Shown: positions 33,866 to 43,662 of the stretch, in pieces
Position numbering within the stretch: the stretch's first letter is position 1
How the letters are laid out: the number at the start of each line of letters is the position of its first letter
Source of the DNA: Paenibacillus_E qinlingensis_A
Lineage (GTDB): Bacteria > Bacillota > Bacilli > Paenibacillales > NBRC-103111
NCBI RefSeq assembly: GCF_031455095.1
Contig: NZ_JAVDSB010000002.1
Span: 682,001-746,000 of the forward strand
DNA: 64,000 nt
Reading direction: 5' to 3'
Translations under genes and position numbers: made by a program
The notes under the pieces: model-generated
Seen by the model: the letters and a program-made list of their open reading frames with translations, nothing else
Told to the model about the DNA's origin: nothing
Databases searched by the model: none

Positions 33866-33952
33866 AAACATGCCAAAGAGAATCCTGTAAACCCAGATGT
33901 GGCAAGGATGACTTTAGGAGTTTTAAAGTTAAAATGAACCGAAATTCTGGGT

Positions 33953-34198
33953 TTAAAGCGCTTCATCTATTACATTACTTCTGACTAAATCTTCCATAAT
34001 TTCTCGGTAAGTTACAGGGTCACTGAGACTTTTACCTTCATAATAAAATGCGCGTTGCATAGATGAAGCCAGATAGTAAGCACGTTCGCGTGCAAAGACT
34101 TGCAATGCAGAAAAACCTTTAGCAGCTGCATCGGAGTCCATTACAAATGTTCCTTCTTCCAACAACTGAATGAAAATAGAGTAATAAAAATCTTTGAC
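33953..34198 (-). pseudogene. Remnant of a DsbA-family (COG3531-like) protein
   Basis: An open stretch without a proper start carries FIQLLEEGTFVMDSDAAAKGF and MQRAFYYEGKSLSDP, resembling the helical insert and C terminus of DsbA-family disulfide isomerases. The thioredoxin N terminus with the CxxC site is absent and an in-frame TAA stands at 34199-34201. It appears to be the decayed 3' part of a gene. Confidence 0.6.
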
Positions 34199-34240
34199 TT
34201 ACGAAGCCATGTAATTTCACCCAACTTTATTTGTAAAAAC

Positions 34241-34286
34241 AAAAAAACGCCCCTTGTAGCAATGATGCGCAGGTACAAGGGGCGTT
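34241..34286 (-). terminator. Terminator of the subtilase operon
   Basis: AACGCCCCTTGTA pairs with TACAAGGGGCGTT (13 bp). On the minus strand seven T and GTTTTT follow, 11 bases after the stop at 34297. Confidence 0.93.
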
Positions 34287-34296
34287 GAGTTGTTGT

Positions 34297-37200
34297 TTAG
34301 TTAATAAGCTTGGACAGTTTCAATAGAGAGCTTAATACTTTAGCTACAGCTTCACGTGTAGTTGGCTCGGTTGGCTGGAAGTGGGTGCCTTCATTCGTGT
34401 CAATACCATCCATGAGTCCAGCATACGTAACGAATTGGATACTGTCTTTCGCATAGTCACTGAATTGCTCAGCATCTGCATAAGCGATAGGCGCTGATGT
34501 AGCAGTTTTAGTGACTTGTAGCAACTTCAATGCTCTCGTCAGCATGACCGTTAGATCTTGTCGACTGATACTGGCGTTTGGCTCGAACGTATCACCGTAG
34601 CCTGTGACAAGCCCAGCTTCATATGCAATCGCCACGGACTGCGCATACCAGTCACTGCTGTGAACATCTTTGAACGGTGTTGCGGATGTTGGTTTTTGCA
34701 AACCAAGCGACCGAACAAGCAGTGAAGCAAATTCAGCGCGTGTTACATTGTTTTTCGGCGAGAATGTGCTGTCTGATGTTCCGTTGAGCAAGAATTTGTC
34801 AGCAAGCAGTTGGATATGGCTCTTCGCCCAAGATGAATCGATGTCTGCAAAGGTTGTTTGATGCTGTGCCACCGCATAGGTGGAGAAGCCAGGGCGGCTG
34901 ATCGACACGATGGTTTTGCCTGCACCTGCAGCTGTGAAGAGAGCTGGTACTGGGTAGACTTGACCGTTCTCGATGTACAATGCGCCGGTCTTGCTTTCGT
35001 TTACTTCTTGATCCACGATAAAGGCACGCTTGAACACTTGCTTCGCTGTTAAGCTCAGCGGTGTTGCTGTTCCGCCAATAACCGTACTTGCTTCAAACGC
35101 GTAAGGTGTACCTACAACAGAAGCGTCTGGGTACTGCTTCGCAAAAGTGGATGTGCTGCTTGCGTCTTTTGTAATTTGCACCACATAGTCTGCGCCAGCA
35201 GGAACACTCGTGAATGCGGAAACAGGTGTTGCAATCGTTGCGCCATTCCAGGCGAACACAACCGTGCTGCCTTCAGCGGCCTGCTGAAGCTTCAGCACTT
35301 GCGCGTTCGTCAGCTTAAGTTGAGCTTCTGACGAATCCGTGCTGCCTGCGTTGACAACGATGGAAGTCGTAGCCGATTTTGCAGCATCCAACGCTTTCTG
35401 AATGTCGCTATCCGCAACAGTTGCTGTCAATTGTTTGCCCTGCATCGTGGTGGAAGCCGTAACAGAAACACTTGCTTGTCCTTGTGGAACGATAGATTCA
35501 ATCAGTTCCAAATTCGTTTTAGGTGCCTCTGGCAGTGCGCCGCCACCGCCACCGCCGCCCGAGACAGGTGGTGATGGTGGTGGCGTTTCGGTCGTAGGCT
35601 CGCTGCTCACATAAAACGGTTTGTATGCAATAGAGAAACTATTGGGGTCGCGAAGGTCTGAATAGCTAACGACCACAAAATTATATAACCCATCAGGGAG
35701 CTTGACCGTATTTACATTTAACTGATAATCCATCGTATATCCGACACTGTTACCAATTTCGTGGAAAGTAAGCTTGCCACGAGGTATAGGTTTGAACTCG
35801 CCCGTTTCTTGATCAAGGTCGTAAATCTCACCAACGGTCGGCACAGGATCATTTGGACCTATTGCTTCTAAGCCTAAAGCATAGAAAACCATATATTGCT
35901 GCGTATCGGAATTAATCGTTACAGATAGATCAATTTTTTCATCTGCATTAATCGTTTGATCAGACAAAGTCATGTCTTGAAGAACGAATTGATTATTATC
36001 TGAACCTTCTCCAATGTGAATAACAAAAGGAAGGTGCAGCTCTGGATGATCAGGGTCAGCACTTTTCAATAACACGTGTCCTTCGTAAACGCCATTCGGT
36101 GCATCGGCTGTAGCCAGAGCAGAGAGGGTGAAGCTCTGACGTGCGTTCGGGCCTACGGCGATCGTCTGATCAGAATTGGCGTCTTGCCCATTGATCAACA
36201 TCTGAATTCTTCCTATGTCAGGTGTCGGAATCGGTTTGTTCGGATCCGACGTCACATGGGGATGCATGACAACGGAGGCGGCATAAGTCAGGGCTTCGTC
36301 AGACATATTTTTTATTTGAAGCGGTTTATCGACGGCTTTGTTCAATTTAGGATCAATTAATCCAAAGCTCACGCTGCTTGCGTTGCTTTCCATGGTGATG
36401 GGTTCCAACTTAAAGTTATGAATCGTCAGCGGATCCATGGCTTCAAGCAGTGCTGGTGTTGCCAGCGCGTTGGCTACGTTAGCCCGACCGGCACCTTGCG
36501 AATAGACATCATAAAGTGTTCCGCCTAAATCGCTTATCATTTCGGATGTATTCGCTAATGCGGCACGGTAGTCCATCGGAGACCAGTCTGCAATGCCATC
36601 GTTGTTCTTATCCACATCTTTATATTTTTCCAACAGGAGTGCAACAAGTCCTGTGATGTGCGGAGCCGCCATACTCGTGCCGCTCATGCGTCCGTAGGCT
36701 TCATCGTAGCTTTTCCAAGGGAATTCTTTAGCGTAAGCAGGCAGGGTCGACATAATATTGACCCCAGGAGCACTGATGTCGGGCTTAATTCCGTAATTGT
36801 TATCCGAGTTCGGACCTCGGGAACTGAATTCGGCAATCGTATCACCAATCAGATCTACCGGATTGAACGTGCTGCCAAATGAGATCTTCAGGGTCGAGCC
36901 CGGATTTGTGAGTAATGCTCTGGCTAAGGCACGGCCCTCCTTCCCTGACATATCGAACGTGGGCAAATATTTACGGTCTTCACCTAGCCCGGCAAGGGTA
37001 CCGATGGGACCATCTCTGCCAGGAATGTCTTCCGAAAGATCGATACCAATAACCTCACCCTGAGCATCGAACGCTGCGTTTCCATTAAAAATGATAGCTG
37101 CAGAGGCATTATATTTAGCAGCGTTCACCACTTTTTCTTCTATTGCGTTCACACCGCGTGAAATAAGGGCAATTTTTCCGCTCAGATCGCCTTCATATAA

Positions 37201-38565
37201 ATTATAATCTTGATCTCTACCAAAGTTAACAAAAACAGCCTCTAAGGATTGGTCGCCTAGCAAGCTTGCGAATTGTGTTTCGTCTTTTTTCCAGCTAACC
37301 AATCGAGGATTCGATTGATAAGTTGCATAAGTTACGCTCGACACGGAGACCGTGCTCTCAAGCGAGGAGTTGTAGTGCCTGCTTGGACTTGTGGCGGCAG
37401 CCACGGAAATAGCGAGATGCGCAGAAGCGGGGGATCCCATGGAGTAATAATAAGGGATACCTGCTCCATCATTTCCGTTTGCAGCAACAGCCACAACACC
37501 TGCCAATACGGCATTGTTCAGCGCAATTGAATCGGGTGAGTTCGGATCCTTATAAGCGGCTGATCCTAAGGACAAGTTAATGACATCCATCTTATCTTTT
37601 ACGGCTCTCTCAATACCGGCGATGATTTGAGCGGATGAACCAGTACCATGTTTGCCGCCAAGTACTTTGTACAGATAAAGTTTGGCGCCATAAGCAACGC
37701 CTTTCTGTACGAACTCGGAAGTTGGATTCGCGAATCTGCCGACGATCGTGCCCGAAACATGTGTTCCGTGTTCGGTGGCCCCGTCTAGATCGCTATCTTC
37801 GTAAGGATCATCATCCTGATAGTAAGCATCATAGCCCTTGTTCAAGGGATCCATGGCATCTTTAAGATCAGGGTGCAAATAATCGCCACCTGTATCAATA
37901 ACACCGACTTTTACACCTGCACCAGTGAAACCTTTATCCCACGCAATATCTGCCCCAATCTGCTTTAACGGATTGATATCAAAGATCGGATTGTCCAGTC
38001 CTTGCGTTTCCACGTCCGCCGGCACAGGAATAGCGTAATAGTCCTGATTCTTATGGATGGATGTCACACCTGGCAACTGCGCGAGCTTAGGTATGTCATT
38101 TGCTCGTACGGTAACCTCCATACCGTTCAGTACCGTTTCGTACTGATAATGGACTTGGAGGGTGATACCTTGCTGCGAAGCAAGGTTAAGGAAAATCGAT
38201 TGTTCGGTTTGAACGTTGACTTCGGTCGCTTCGGCGGCCACTTTCTGGTAGCCCATTTTGGCTGCATAGCGACCTACAGCGACAGGTTGATTGCTAAGCT
38301 GAATAATGACATTAATCAGGTCTGTAGAGGCAGTATTTATATCATCTGCGATGATAGACGGCGCTGATATCGTAGCAGAGCTTTGTTTGTTTTGTGCTTC
38401 TTGAATAAGAGCATGCAGTTTGGCCTGAGTCATGACCGGAATGGCAGGCGCGGTCGGCTCGGAAGCATAGATGCTGGGACTCAGCAGACCGCTGAGCAAT
38501 GCCGTGATGGTCAGGAGCGCTGCCGTTTTTTTATGAATAAATAGGTTCAAGTTCGTTTTCCCCAT
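34297..38565 (-). CDS. Cell-surface subtilisin-family serine protease with PA and SLH domains
   Basis: A 1422-residue exoprotease. A signal peptide (about 1-35) and an inhibitor-like propeptide precede the S8 domain. The catalytic Asp is in VGVIDTGGDYLHP, His in EHGTHVSGT, the oxyanion Asn in AANGNDG and Ser in SGTSMAAPHI. A PA domain (ISRGVNAIEEKVVNAAKYN) is inserted between the last two. After Ig-like regions and a PPPSPPVSGGGGGGG linker come three C-terminal SLH repeats (about 1240-1415), which hold such proteins on the cell-wall pyruvylated polymer. This is the Vpr-like layout. No good ribosome binding site precedes the ATG. It follows the pseudo-subtilase gene by 29 bases. Confidence 0.9.
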   Translation of the reverse strand: MGKTNLNLFIHKKTAALLTITALLSGLLSPSIYASEPTAPAIPVMTQAKLHALIQEAQNKQSSATISAPSIIADDINTASTDLINVIIQLSNQPVAVGRYAAKMGYQKVAAEATEVNVQTEQSIFLNLASQQGITLQVHYQYETVLNGMEVTVRANDIPKLAQLPGVTSIHKNQDYYAIPVPADVETQGLDNPIFDINPLKQIGADIAWDKGFTGAGVKVGVIDTGGDYLHPDLKDAMDPLNKGYDAYYQDDDPYEDSDLDGATEHGTHVSGTIVGRFANPTSEFVQKGVAYGAKLYLYKVLGGKHGTGSSAQIIAGIERAVKDKMDVINLSLGSAAYKDPNSPDSIALNNAVLAGVVAVAANGNDGAGIPYYYSMGSPASAHLAISVAAATSPSRHYNSSLESTVSVSSVTYATYQSNPRLVSWKKDETQFASLLGDQSLEAVFVNFGRDQDYNLYEGDLSGKIALISRGVNAIEEKVVNAAKYNASAAIIFNGNAAFDAQGEVIGIDLSEDIPGRDGPIGTLAGLGEDRKYLPTFDMSGKEGRALARALLTNPGSTLKISFGSTFNPVDLIGDTIAEFSSRGPNSDNNYGIKPDISAPGVNIMSTLPAYAKEFPWKSYDEAYGRMSGTSMAAPHITGLVALLLEKYKDVDKNNDGIADWSPMDYRAALANTSEMISDLGGTLYDVYSQGAGRANVANALATPALLEAMDPLTIHNFKLEPITMESNASSVSFGLIDPKLNKAVDKPLQIKNMSDEALTYAASVVMHPHVTSDPNKPIPTPDIGRIQMLINGQDANSDQTIAVGPNARQSFTLSALATADAPNGVYEGHVLLKSADPDHPELHLPFVIHIGEGSDNNQFVLQDMTLSDQTINADEKIDLSVTINSDTQQYMVFYALGLEAIGPNDPVPTVGEIYDLDQETGEFKPIPRGKLTFHEIGNSVGYTMDYQLNVNTVKLPDGLYNFVVVSYSDLRDPNSFSIAYKPFYVSSEPTTETPPPSPPVSGGGGGGGALPEAPKTNLELIESIVPQGQASVSVTASTTMQGKQLTATVADSDIQKALDAAKSATTSIVVNAGSTDSSEAQLKLTNAQVLKLQQAAEGSTVVFAWNGATIATPVSAFTSVPAGADYVVQITKDASSTSTFAKQYPDASVVGTPYAFEASTVIGGTATPLSLTAKQVFKRAFIVDQEVNESKTGALYIENGQVYPVPALFTAAGAGKTIVSISRPGFSTYAVAQHQTTFADIDSSWAKSHIQLLADKFLLNGTSDSTFSPKNNVTRAEFASLLVRSLGLQKPTSATPFKDVHSSDWYAQSVAIAYEAGLVTGYGDTFEPNASISRQDLTVMLTRALKLLQVTKTATSAPIAYADAEQFSDYAKDSIQFVTYAGLMDGIDTNEGTHFQPTEPTTREAVAKVLSSLLKLSKLIN

Positions 38566-38594
38566 TTCGAACAGGATAAATTGCTGAAGTATGT

Positions 38595-41500
38595 TTATTG
38601 GACGAAATGCAACGCATCAATCGAGATGAGCGTGCCTGTTGATTTGTTATTCTTTTCGCCAGTATGAACGACTTTAAGGGTATGTTTGCCTTTGGTCAGA
38701 GCGGTCGTGAACACAGGAACTTGATAGGCCGTAGTCGGGCTGTACAAGTCAACGGTCGAGATCCGCACCTCATCCAGATATATATCCGCTTTTCCGCGGT
38801 TGTTGCCCGTATTGGCAAGCAGAGTGACCACAGAGCCAGAGATGGTATACACAGCCGAGCTATCCTTTGTTTCCGTAAACCGCTGCACACCACGACTGTA
38901 ACTATCGCCAAATGCTGCACCCCAGAGTCCTTTGAAAGTAGCGGTTACATCATTAGAGCGCATTAAGGTTGCAGCTTTAAAGGCATCGACATTGATGTAA
39001 GCGTGCGCTCCTTTTTTGACGGAAGGATCGAATTTACCCGTCCAAGCGATTTTAATTGTGTGGTGTCCGTTCGCAAACGATTGCTTGAACAAGGACTGCT
39101 CATGCAAAGTCGTCTTGCTGTACAGAGAAGGAGAAGCAGCTTTAGTGCCATCAATGTAAACATCTGCAATGCCTTGATCCGGGTTTTTGGTGCCAATCCA
39201 TTCGATCTGATTGCCCCAGAAGCTAAACTCTACGCTTCCAACACCATCAATTTGTCGGAAAGTACCGTTCTTTGTCGATGCTGTTGTCCAGTTGCCGCTA
39301 TAAGCAAGCCCGCTATGTGTATCCTGGAAGACACCCGCTTGATTGGTGTAACCTAGTTCGAGCGTATAGGAGCCGGCTCCTTTAAAGGCGCTGACATTGA
39401 TGTAATATGTACCCGCTACTTTAGCCGTGTAGGTGATACTTTCTGCCGAGCCATCATTCTCCGATTTGGCAATGAGACCATAATTGCTTGTTACCGTGGT
39501 TGCCGTTGTATCATACAAGTACAGATCGAAGTCAGTTCCTGCGTCAGCGGTTAAGGTAGCTGTCATGCTTTCCCCAGCGCCTAATGTAATGGCATACACA
39601 TCATCGGATTCTTTGCTATCGGCTTTCAGCTTCTTGGTGACCCTTATATCGTCCAGCGGTGTACCAGGAATATCCCTGCTCGTCAAAGCCCGGAAGGCGT
39701 TGATCATTTTACCGCTTACACTCGCCTTGGCTAACGAGTCCAGCGGTGTACCGCTATTCATAATTCGGTGTCTAAGGGAAGCGGCATCCATAGATGGATA
39801 TTCGGACAGCACGAGCGCAGCGGTTCCTGCGGCAAGGGCAGCTGAATAGTCCTCGCCTCTTTGATAAAAACGCGTTGAAGGCGGTCCAAGATTGATTTTT
39901 GTAATGGAAACATCGTTACTCGCCATGTTATCTACAGCTATATTGTAATAATAAAGTTTGTAAGCACTGTTAGTATAGGCTGTAGTTGGCTGTCCGATGA
40001 CATCTCCGTTCATCGTACCTTCCCCATAGATCTCTAGATGCAACGTGTCGGTGACAAATGGCGACCTATAGATGCCATCAAGGGCGTCCTGACCAGAAAT
40101 CATCAAGCGACCACCGCCGTTCAGGTAAGCCGTTAAATTGCTTTGGTCATTATCAGTGAGTAATTTCAATGGCGAACCGAATGATCTTCCTGTAAACCAG
40201 AGAACAATATCATGGCTTTGCATCACGCTGAGATCAGGGCCGTCCTCGGCAACATCTTCTGTTGTGTACAACTCGATACTGCTTTCCGGATAGCCTGCCT
40301 TATCCAATAGCTCCTGATAGATCTCTAAATCTACGGACGGATCAAGATAAGGCCCTCCCGGAACTCCTACTCCACCGCCATCGGGTGGGGCGATATCTGT
40401 GAAAAACTTATTGTCTTGAACGAGGAGTATCTTAGCATCTTTATTCGGATGCTGGTCTTCCAAGAATTTGATCGCTTTATCAAACATATCCTGCCGTTGC
40501 TTAGGGTCGAAACCTTCATCCTCAATCGGCACTACCTCAAAGCCTATAGCGTTAACAATGGCTTTGTATTCCTCGTTACCGAGCCCGGGGAATTTATGAA
40601 TCTCAGCTGCATAGCCAACTGGAGTATCGGCGGGTGTAAAGGGCATGAAATAACCCGGGGCGCTAACATCTACGTATGTCTTGCCAAATCCTGATATTTC
40701 TCCCAATTCACCTTTGTTATCTACAGCGGAGACACTCAAAACATTGTCTGTAAGAAAAGCTTTTGGATAAATAGGATTACCATCTACATTGGGATTAAAG
40801 TAGTCGCCACTGGCGGCAGCGTAGGTAACAAAGAGCATCTTAGAATTAGAAATGACCTCGTATAACGCTTGGCTGTATACGCTCAAGCTCCAGCCCACAT
40901 ACGCAATTTTGACGTGTTTGGCTTCGGCGTAGTGAATGGCTTCCATCGCTTCAGAGAGATAACCCTTCGTAGGACTATAAACTTTCAACGGCATTAATTT
41001 AACGTTAGGGGCAACACCGGCCAAACCGATGTTATTGTTTATCGATGCCGCAATTAGTTTTCCGTAGTATGTACCATAGTGGTCACTGTAGCCATCCTTG
41101 GGATCGAAGAGTGTGTTGTCATTATTGGCAAAATCCCAACCGTTTATATCGTTGATATAATCGTTATCATCATCGTCATCGTCGTTATATGGGTCTTCAT
41201 CTGGATTCTCCCAAATATTTTCGAATAAATCCTTATTGATGATCTCCATACCTGTTCCCATTACCGCAACGGTAACATCTTTGCTCCCTTGCGTAATTTC
41301 CCATGCTTTCAATGCTTGAATATCAATTCCGGGCTTACTGACATATGGTGTCTTGTCTATATAAATGGTTTTACCTGTGTTTTGTAAATACCATTGATCG
41401 GGAAAAAGCGGATCGTTAGGTGGTGCGACTTGGGCAGTATCGACATTATTAGATTGAAGTGCCGCTTTTGATTGTTCAGTTTGGAAAATCGGTTCTTTGT

Positions 41501-41993
41501 CGAGCTGTGGAATGGTTATCTTGAAGTCGGGTTCTGCGTAAAGAACATTCGGATCTTTTTGGAGCTCATCAATCACGTGAAGAAGGTTGGCGTTCTGATT
41601 GACATGGAGTATTTTAGTATTCAGAGCAGGGAGTTCCTTGACCTCTTCGACTTGTGCGGCGATCGTGCTTGAAAAAGCAGAGACATTTAAAACGTCAGCT
41701 TTATATTTGACAATGATACGATCCGTCGCGTATGCGGCAGCTTTCTCGGCTTCGGCAGCGCGTGAAGATTCAGATGCTGTACTTACATCTGGTTGCGTGG
41801 CGGCCTGTACGCTGATTTCAGCTGTCGGGTCGGAGGGCCATTGACTCTTTTTTAATTTGGGCAGCGGTGAGCTCGTGCTGGCACCAGTGCCATGATCCGA
41901 AAGGGTTCCCTCTGCAAATGCAGGGGTGACCATCGAAGAGGCAATAAGGAAAGAGGCAAGGAGCGTTAAGGTCTTTTTACGGTTCAAATACAA
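38595..41993 (-). CDS. Secreted pseudo-subtilase (S8 fold lacking the catalytic triad)
   Basis: A 1132-residue exported protein with a signal peptide (about 1-27) and a propeptide-like segment (RIIVKYKADVL). The S8 fold is recognisable: NDINGWDFANNDN, GLAGVAPNVKLMPLKV, VDVSAPG. The usual AVIDTG reads AVMGTG, HGTHVAG reads YGTYYGK and GTSMA reads GEDYS, so Asp, His and Ser are replaced by Gly, Tyr and Asp; the oxyanion AAGN reads AASGD. About 270 residues with a glutamine-amidotransferase-like region (DIVLWFTGR, GGGRLMISGQDAL) are inserted before the Ser site. A PPC domain and two beta-sandwich modules end the chain. It is first in an operon with an active SLH protease. Confidence 0.85.
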   Translation of the reverse strand: MYLNRKKTLTLLASFLIASSMVTPAFAEGTLSDHGTGASTSSPLPKLKKSQWPSDPTAEISVQAATQPDVSTASESSRAAEAEKAAAYATDRIIVKYKADVLNVSAFSSTIAAQVEEVKELPALNTKILHVNQNANLLHVIDELQKDPNVLYAEPDFKITIPQLDKEPIFQTEQSKAALQSNNVDTAQVAPPNDPLFPDQWYLQNTGKTIYIDKTPYVSKPGIDIQALKAWEITQGSKDVTVAVMGTGMEIINKDLFENIWENPDEDPYNDDDDDDNDYINDINGWDFANNDNTLFDPKDGYSDHYGTYYGKLIAASINNNIGLAGVAPNVKLMPLKVYSPTKGYLSEAMEAIHYAEAKHVKIAYVGWSLSVYSQALYEVISNSKMLFVTYAAASGDYFNPNVDGNPIYPKAFLTDNVLSVSAVDNKGELGEISGFGKTYVDVSAPGYFMPFTPADTPVGYAAEIHKFPGLGNEEYKAIVNAIGFEVVPIEDEGFDPKQRQDMFDKAIKFLEDQHPNKDAKILLVQDNKFFTDIAPPDGGGVGVPGGPYLDPSVDLEIYQELLDKAGYPESSIELYTTEDVAEDGPDLSVMQSHDIVLWFTGRSFGSPLKLLTDNDQSNLTAYLNGGGRLMISGQDALDGIYRSPFVTDTLHLEIYGEGTMNGDVIGQPTTAYTNSAYKLYYYNIAVDNMASNDVSITKINLGPPSTRFYQRGEDYSAALAAGTAALVLSEYPSMDAASLRHRIMNSGTPLDSLAKASVSGKMINAFRALTSRDIPGTPLDDIRVTKKLKADSKESDDVYAITLGAGESMTATLTADAGTDFDLYLYDTTATTVTSNYGLIAKSENDGSAESITYTAKVAGTYYINVSAFKGAGSYTLELGYTNQAGVFQDTHSGLAYSGNWTTASTKNGTFRQIDGVGSVEFSFWGNQIEWIGTKNPDQGIADVYIDGTKAASPSLYSKTTLHEQSLFKQSFANGHHTIKIAWTGKFDPSVKKGAHAYINVDAFKAATLMRSNDVTATFKGLWGAAFGDSYSRGVQRFTETKDSSAVYTISGSVVTLLANTGNNRGKADIYLDEVRISTVDLYSPTTAYQVPVFTTALTKGKHTLKVVHTGEKNNKSTGTLISIDALHFVQ

Positions 41994-42642
41994 GATGTCA
42001 CTTCCTTTACGAAATTTTTAAATCAAAATGTGTGAAACAGATAAGGCTGCTAGTACGTGCACAAATCATTCCCTTCATTTTACTTAACTATGACTAGTAA
42101 ATCGTCATGTTAAGTATACTAACATTAAACCACTATAAAAAATATAGTTCTAAACTTAAAGTAATGCATTATGCAATAATTTTTTATATGCTATGCTTTT
42201 TTTCATACATTGTTCTTGTTTGTATTTTTTTAAAAAATTTCACCAAATCCCTTGTTATTCAAGATTTTTTAGAAGAAATACTTTCCCCTTTGACTCTTAC
42301 ACTCGTAAAAAAGAAACTGGAAACTGTGAAAGAGGTGTGTGTTCTACTTATCGAAAAGTGAAATTCCCACTTAATTTAATGTTATGTTTAGTTACATATA
42401 AAGATATAATCAAGACATTTCTAGCCCTAATAGAAAAAATCTGACACCGATTAGGAACCGATATGTCAGATTTTCTTAATGTATTTAATTCGAGGTTCAG
42501 ATTAATATTAGAGCTTGATAATTGACACTGGACTATGCGGTGCTACCTATTAAGGAAACTTCATTGATCTCCCCCTATAGTAAACAGTTTTATAGCTGGC
42601 CTGGCACGTTGGTATCGTTGACTAGAAAAGCCATGGTATGTT
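41994..42642. other. Intergenic region upstream of the subtilase operon
   Basis: An A/T-rich stretch of 650 bases. It must hold the promoter of the subtilase operon (near 42040-42130), but I cannot choose convincing boxes. An open frame on the plus strand (42107-42361, 84 codons, one hydrophobic segment) has no ribosome binding site and is probably not a gene. The stretch 42480-42640 shows nothing I can name. Confidence 0.5.
42434..42477. terminator. Terminator-like hairpin
   Basis: AAAATCTGACA pairs with a shifted TGTCAGATTTT arm around an A/T-rich loop that includes CGATT/AACCG. Runs of A and T flank it, so it could act in either direction. The gene it serves is unclear. Confidence 0.55.
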
Positions 42643-43521
42643 TTATTTTTTTAGCCTGGTTATCCCCTCTATGAACTCATTGATAACAAATAAATGCTTG
42701 TGTTTTGATTTAAACCCTAATACCAATATGTTCCGAACAATCATATGTTCGAAAACTAATTTCCATCTCGGCTTATTCACGGTATGATGTTTCAGCATAT
42801 AAGTCGGAAGTAAGCTTACCCCAGCTCCTTCAGCAACCGCCCTTAAAATTAAGTACATGTCAGGTATGACATGTACTGGCTTAATAATTGGCCTTTTTTT
42901 GAAATGATTACTCCAATACTTCCTGATAATAGGGAGATCAAGGCCATAGCTAATCCATCGTTGTTCCGAAAGCCAACTCTCCATATCCTTCAAATGTGTT
43001 AAATCTGGCACAACTGTATCAATAGGCGCAACAACGACAAAATGTTCTTCCATTAACCTCACATATTCAATACCGGGTGTCATAAACTTCTCTGTTGTTA
43101 AAATGACATCCACACGATCCTCTTTCAGATGCTCGAACGATTGTTCAGCGTCACCAAAGTATGTAATTGTTTTTAAATTCATTCGAGAGAAGTAAGATAT
43201 CACATTTTCAGTAAACAGCTCCTGTGTTGTTCCGATTTTAATTGTCTCCATCATTGGAGATAGGTGCACTTGCAGACCCATAGTATTTTCCTCTAATGCT
43301 TCAATATGAGGTACAAGATGAGAATACAACTGCTTGCCACGTTCCGTTGGTACCATCTTTCTTGCAGTTCGAATGAACAGTTGTTCACCAACTTCTGCTT
43401 CCAAACTTGCGAGGTGTCGGCTCATCGCTGGTTGAGTCATAACCCGGATCTTCGCTGCTTCAGAAACCGAATTGTGAGTATAGATAGCGATAAAGCTTCT
43501 GTACCATTCAAAGTCAACCAT
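42643..43521 (-). CDS. LysR-family transcriptional regulator
   Basis: A 292-residue regulator. The N-terminal helix-turn-helix shows SVSEAAKIRVMTQPAMSRHLASLEAEVGEQLF (residues about 17-48). The effector domain begins near residue 90 (IKIGTTQELF) and ends with a typical hydrophobic strand (FKSKHKHLFVINEFIEGI). The effector is unknown; no divergent target gene is adjacent. A CRP-type site lies 103-117 bases upstream of the start, and the -10 (43597-43602) is well placed. Confidence 0.9.
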   Translation of the reverse strand: MVDFEWYRSFIAIYTHNSVSEAAKIRVMTQPAMSRHLASLEAEVGEQLFIRTARKMVPTERGKQLYSHLVPHIEALEENTMGLQVHLSPMMETIKIGTTQELFTENVISYFSRMNLKTITYFGDAEQSFEHLKEDRVDVILTTEKFMTPGIEYVRLMEEHFVVVAPIDTVVPDLTHLKDMESWLSEQRWISYGLDLPIIRKYWSNHFKKRPIIKPVHVIPDMYLILRAVAEGAGVSLLPTYMLKHHTVNKPRWKLVFEHMIVRNILVLGFKSKHKHLFVINEFIEGITRLKK

Positions 43522-43596
43522 AACTGTTCCTTCCTATTCTTAGAGCGAATTGTTTTACTTCGTTATTAATACATATTTACTTATAAATTAGATTCA

Positions 43597-43638
43597 ATTT
43601 TATCAAGTCTAGAGTAAATAGACCGTAACCTAGTCACA
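43597..43638 (-). promoter_or_regulatory. CRP/FNR-type site and -10 box of the LysR gene
   Basis: On the minus strand TGTGAC-TAG-GTTACG (43638-43624) is followed by TAAAAT (43602-43597), centre-to-centre 31.5 bp. It lies just past the stop of CRP/FNR copy 2, so the LysR gene can be transcribed separately from it. Confidence 0.62.
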
Positions 43639-43662
43639 TAATTTTAAAGCTCAAATAACACT

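Noticed and set aside
33888..33958. AAACCCAGA/TCTGGGTTT inverted repeat as a terminator
   Set aside because: The loop is about 50 bases and no T tract follows, so it is unlikely to terminate transcription.
42107..42444. Two overlapping A/T-rich open frames with hydrophobic stretches
   Set aside because: No ribosome binding site, Phe/Ile/Leu-rich composition expected from A/T-rich DNA, and mutually overlapping frames; no family resemblance.
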